DNA of 64,000 bases from positions 4,394,713 through 4,458,712 of the forward strand of contig NC_092574.1 in assembly GCF_037975245.1 (NCBI RefSeq), read 5' to 3'. Of the stretch, positions 61,001 through 64,000 are shown in pieces (the stretch's first letter is position 1; each line of letters begins with the position of its first letter). Made by a program: the position numbers and the translations under genes. This DNA comes from Apostichopus japonicus. Taxonomy: Eukaryota > Echinodermata > Holothuroidea > Aspidochirotida > Stichopodidae. Under the pieces are notes generated by a model that saw nothing but the letters and a program-made list of their open reading frames with translations, made no database searches and was not told the DNA's origin.

Positions 61001-64000
61001 ATAACTATTTATCAAAATCTGTCGTAGCCACGCATATGTTTGAATGAGCACTGTTACCTTCGGAGTTAAGTGAAAAAAGGTAGAAGTCCACTTTTTGTTT
61101 TTCGGTTTTCTTCTTCTCTGCCACGGACCATCTGTTCAAAAAAAAAGAAGAAATTGTATTACAAATTGGCTAGGCGTGGAATCCACTCATACAATATCAC
61201 TAAACGCTGTTCTTCATATGGGGACTGATTTACTTTGTCAACAGTTGGCATAAATATTTTTTACCCTTTTACACCCAAAAATATTTATGCCAAGCAGGTC
61301 ACATACTAGGAAACTTGACTTTAAAGGTGACCTATTAAATGTCTGAAAAGTGACTCTACAATTGCTAAAAGATAATTGCCATAGGTTGCCATATGTAGTA
61401 ACTACGTCACAGACATAACTGTTTAACAAATACAGGCAGTACATGTTTGGGTGTAGACATTACTGTTAACCCTAACCCACAACAACTGGGCCAAAACTGT
61501 ACATCCATTCGTGAGACTATACATACACATTCTTAACTCTCAGCCAGGCTATTAAGGAAAGACCCATGTGGAAACTAGGGCAACATTTCACGACAAAACT
61601 GGAGAATTTTCTATTGCATATTATGTAAAAAAAAGGCACTGTGCAGGCTTTCAGAAGTAGTTTTCACCAAGAAACAGAAATGTTTAAGCACAATTGCTAG
61701 ATGCTATTAAATTATTGAAACATATGCTCACACCTTTATTACTTAGGTTGTAAGTCATATCGTGGAAAAGTAAATGAAATTTATCAAGAAAAGTTAAAGT
61801 AAGAGTAACGTTCAAGAAGTAAAAAAATCAGAAGGGTTAAGTTAGAGTTACTTGAAATCCGCTAAAAAAAAAGAATGCATTTGATGTTGCTCATCATTTG
61901 TTGCTACAACTTTACTAAAAGTTACTAACCGGTGCTCCTCATACTTTTTTCTGGTCATTTTGTGAACACTTTTCAAGTGTTTTGTAAGAGAGGCAAAATG
62001 TTGGCCATTCTTCTTACATCCCTCGACTTTACAAATTTCAGGATGCCGATACTTCATCCATTTTTTCTTTTTGGCCTCTTTGAAATACACAGCAGGTGAG
62101 CATTCTGGCAGGGCATTATGCTGGGATCTATTCAAACTGTGAGCAGACTTCAGATGACGATCAATCCGTTTTGTTAGTTTTCCATACTGGCGGCAATCTT
62201 CAATCCGACAACAGTCATCAACAGGAAGAATGTTTATCTGCATGAAATGAACAAAATGTGTCTTAAATTTATTTTAACAGAGTATCTAATGGATTGCATT
62301 GATTACTGATGAGCTGATACCCAATATACAAGCAGTTGCGGAGCTAGGGGTATTGATCAGGGGGGTCGAGAATGGTCTGTAGAGGCGCTTTCAACACTAT
62401 CTAAGCGGAGCGCCACCACAGGTTGGCGCGGAGCGAACAGAACCTTTTTGAGTATGGATACTCCCTAGATCACCGGAAATTACCCTTTCCAGGCCTTGCT
62501 AATTAGCAGATAAACAAAGAATAGATAGGTATCATCGCCATCAAAATGTGACAAATGTCAATAGGTAGATGAGAGCGCTAAAAAGTCAATAATCGCGAAT
62601 AAGTAAAAAGTGGTAAGAAGCTGAAAAGGGCGCCAGCAGTCCATTTGAGTCTGTCAGGGGGGCATTCGCCCCCCCCCCCCACGACTGTATGGACGCTCCG
62701 CCACTGTATACAAGTAGTAGCATCAATATCAAATGCGTCTTCTCCTGACTTTCAACTTGTCTAACTACATGACCGTAAACAGGAAGGAAACCACTCTCTT
62801 ATCATATCTTTCCTACATTTCTTTTAATTCAATAGTGGTTGTGCCCATATAAACGTAACATGTTATTACTTCAACATTTAAATGCATTACTAAAGCTACC
62901 CATGTATGCAAATTTGCAAACTTGAACATTTTATCACAACTGCATTTGATAGTTTAGATCTAAAATTTTGAAGGACCTATACCAAATCAAAACTGATTAG
63001 ACATAGGTCTAAACACAGTTCTGTTCTATGCACAAGGCCTAGTCTGCCAGCATAGCTATAGCCAAAGTGAAGGGTTTAAGAAGCAAAAGTAAACTTAACC
63101 TTGTTACTCAGCAAGCATCAAACCCAATTGCCAAAAGGCACTGTCACACTGGTACCAAACTATATGAACATGAATTTTCAAGTACAATTAACATAATAGC
63201 CCTGCAGTAGTGCTGTGCATCACCTCTACTGTGTTACACCCCATTTCACAGTTTGTGCGATCTGCTCAACGTTGTTGTAACCTCATTACCCCATCTACGC
63301 TGCATCTACATCATCTCTCACACATAGCTATTTGGCTAACTTCACCATGGAGATCTCTAGCACCACATTTTCCTCTCTAAAATGATAACCATAGAAGTTA
63401 AATTCAAAAAATGTTTAATTTGGCTCAAACACGATTGTAGCACTAAACCAGGCAGTATGCCAAGCAAGGTGAACACGGAAACATTCGTGTGAAGAATTAG
63501 ATCTGCAAGTGGTCACTTTCAGACACTTTTCCATCTGATTAGCCAATAAAGTTGTCTGTTTTGGCCCCATGATATATAGCATGCTAAGAGAAAGTAATGG
63601 AGTGTATCACTGTGCACAGAGAGTGTAAGTAGGCCTAGACTTATTACTAGTAATAATCCTGTAGGCCAAAATTAAGCTAGGCCTAACCCAGGCCTATATA
63701 TGCATTGGACCGTCAGTAGCGTTACTGTTCCTTTGTTTAGGCGTTAAAAACTCGAACCATTTAGGCTAGTGCGTGTTCATTAATACGCGGTTCCAAATAT
63801 GAAGTAGTATTTGTACTAGTCATTATAAGCTTTATGCTATAACTTAAGCAGGCCTATGGATATACCCTAACATGTCCTTTCTTCGTTCTCGGCATGACGA
63901 ATTGACGAATTTTTAACAGAAGTGTGAACTGGAATCAAGCGGTACAGTACCTCCTTTAGGTTTGTATCATAGGCATTTCCGATCCCGTCGTCATACTCCT
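58077..64000 (-). CDS. Zinc-finger protein with two C-x4-C-x12-H-x4-H units, 5' part outside window
   Basis: Minus-strand exons in order: 64000-63951 (continues past the edge; ends NLKE|GTACTG), 62237-61852, 61131-61058, 59301-59242, 58381-58077 with the stop. All junctions are GT/AG and phases agree (0, 2, 1, 1). Exon 62237-61852 carries two like units: C-RIED-C...H-LKSA-H and C-KVEG-C...H-LKSV-H, each with x12 between second Cys and first His, separated by a Lys-rich linker. The spacing and the (R/K)xxxHLKSxH core differ from classical C2H2 fingers, which have x2-4 between Cys. The last exon has no family I recognise; it includes VFNLPEDEPHCITYHIKKL and a CGLCPYQH near the end. Nucleic-acid binding is likely; substrate unknown. 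It may belong to an expanded invertebrate family or be transposon-derived. Confidence 0.65.
59695..59760 (-). repeat. Dispersed repeat fragment
   Basis: The reverse complement shows GTACGTGTACCACATTGAG, then TAAAAGAAGCCTGTTGTC and TTTGACAGAGATCAA, matching the mid part of the 6.2-kb unit. Confidence 0.6.
60465..60675 (-). repeat. Dispersed repeat, best-preserved single copy
   Basis: Reverse complement in order: head GATGATAATCATAACCTTG, a GTGTGTGTATGTG tract, GCTTGTAAACAGGATATCTC, AAGAAGGGAAGCTTGGAG, a GTACCTCATGAAG segment, AGAAGCCTATTATTTTGGTG, then AGGTAAAAGGTCATTTGGG and GTCACCAGAGGTCAA. It lies in the intron 59302-61057 of the minus-strand zinc-finger gene. Confidence 0.75.
61245..61293. 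repeat. Perfect hairpin, 16-bp arms
   Basis: TTGGCATAAATATTTT at 61245-61260 pairs exactly with 61278-61293, around a 17-base pyrimidine-rich loop. It is in the intron between 61852 and 61131 of the zinc-finger gene. Confidence 0.8.
62325..62714. mobile_element. hAT-type MITE with 8-bp target duplication
   Basis: TATACAAG at 62325-62332 and 62707-62714 flanks a 374-bp element with ends CAGTTGCGGAGC and GCTCCGCCACTG. An exact 8-bp duplication and CAGTGGCGG-like ends are the mark of hAT elements. A G run just inside the left end and a C run (62669-62680) just inside the right are part of the inverted repeats. It is non-coding and GC-richer than its surroundings. It lies in the intron 62238-63950. 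Confidence 0.88.
62715..63950. other. Rest of the zinc-finger gene intron
   Basis: Intronic sequence between the hAT element and the first visible exon. TAGGCCTA-type motifs recur near 63.6-63.9 kb. No other feature is supported. Confidence 0.4.

Overview
This is an AT-rich, intron-rich piece of an animal nuclear genome. Exons are short with canonical GT/AG borders, introns are 0.3-3 kb, and decayed transposable elements are everywhere. There are no operons, rRNAs, tRNAs or CRISPR arrays. The gene families (KDZ transposase, P2X7-like intracellular-domain leaders, a SAMD3-like expanded family) and the repeat texture fit a marine invertebrate. An echinoderm or a related deuterostome is my best guess, at low confidence.

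Layout: (1) 1.66-3.6 kb and 4.6-8.1 kb (+) hold two consecutive parts of a decayed coding region. The first is a C2H2 zinc-finger/transposase-like part and the second a SAMD3-like part. Frameshifts and stops break both, yet the 3' splice sites survive. (2) 9.4-10.3 kb is a ~109-bp tandem repeat, followed by a twin CRE element and a short broken P2X7-like leader. (3) 10.9-22.4 kb is gene-poor, with microsatellites, hairpins, a CCGCCAT cluster and one more possible P2X7-like first exon at 18.7 kb. (4) 22.4-37.3 kb (+) is a KDZ transposase gene. I could chain 16 coding exons with every intron phase matching, giving an uninterrupted 884-residue protein with a Cys cluster and all the expected acidic motifs. 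(5) 40.2-41.4 kb is an irregular repeat block. (6) 41.8-54.9 kb (+) is a second intact gene: 11 exons and 452 residues, with a homeodomain-like region, an HMG-box-like region, an acidic stretch and a C-terminal chromodomain. (7) 55.0-55.9 kb (-) is the 3' end of a Ty3/Gypsy retrotransposon, followed by a LINE scrap. (8) 58.1-64.0 kb (-) is the 3' part of a zinc-finger gene with two C-x4-C-x12-H-x4-H units. It runs off the right edge of the window.

The most interesting candidate system is the pair in (4) and (6). Two same-strand, fully open, intron-rich genes sit 4.5 kb apart: a KDZ transposase, and a protein that combines two DNA-binding-type folds with a histone-reader-type chromodomain. They stand beside a zinc-finger/SAMD3-like region that has decayed beyond use, so constraint or recent arrival is plausible for the pair. 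Whether they form one mobile element, a domesticated pair or a chance neighbourhood cannot be decided from this window. Non-autonomous elements with clear target-site duplications lie in introns of three genes: TTAA-flanked at 27.3 and 45.9 kb, and hAT-like at 62.3 kb.
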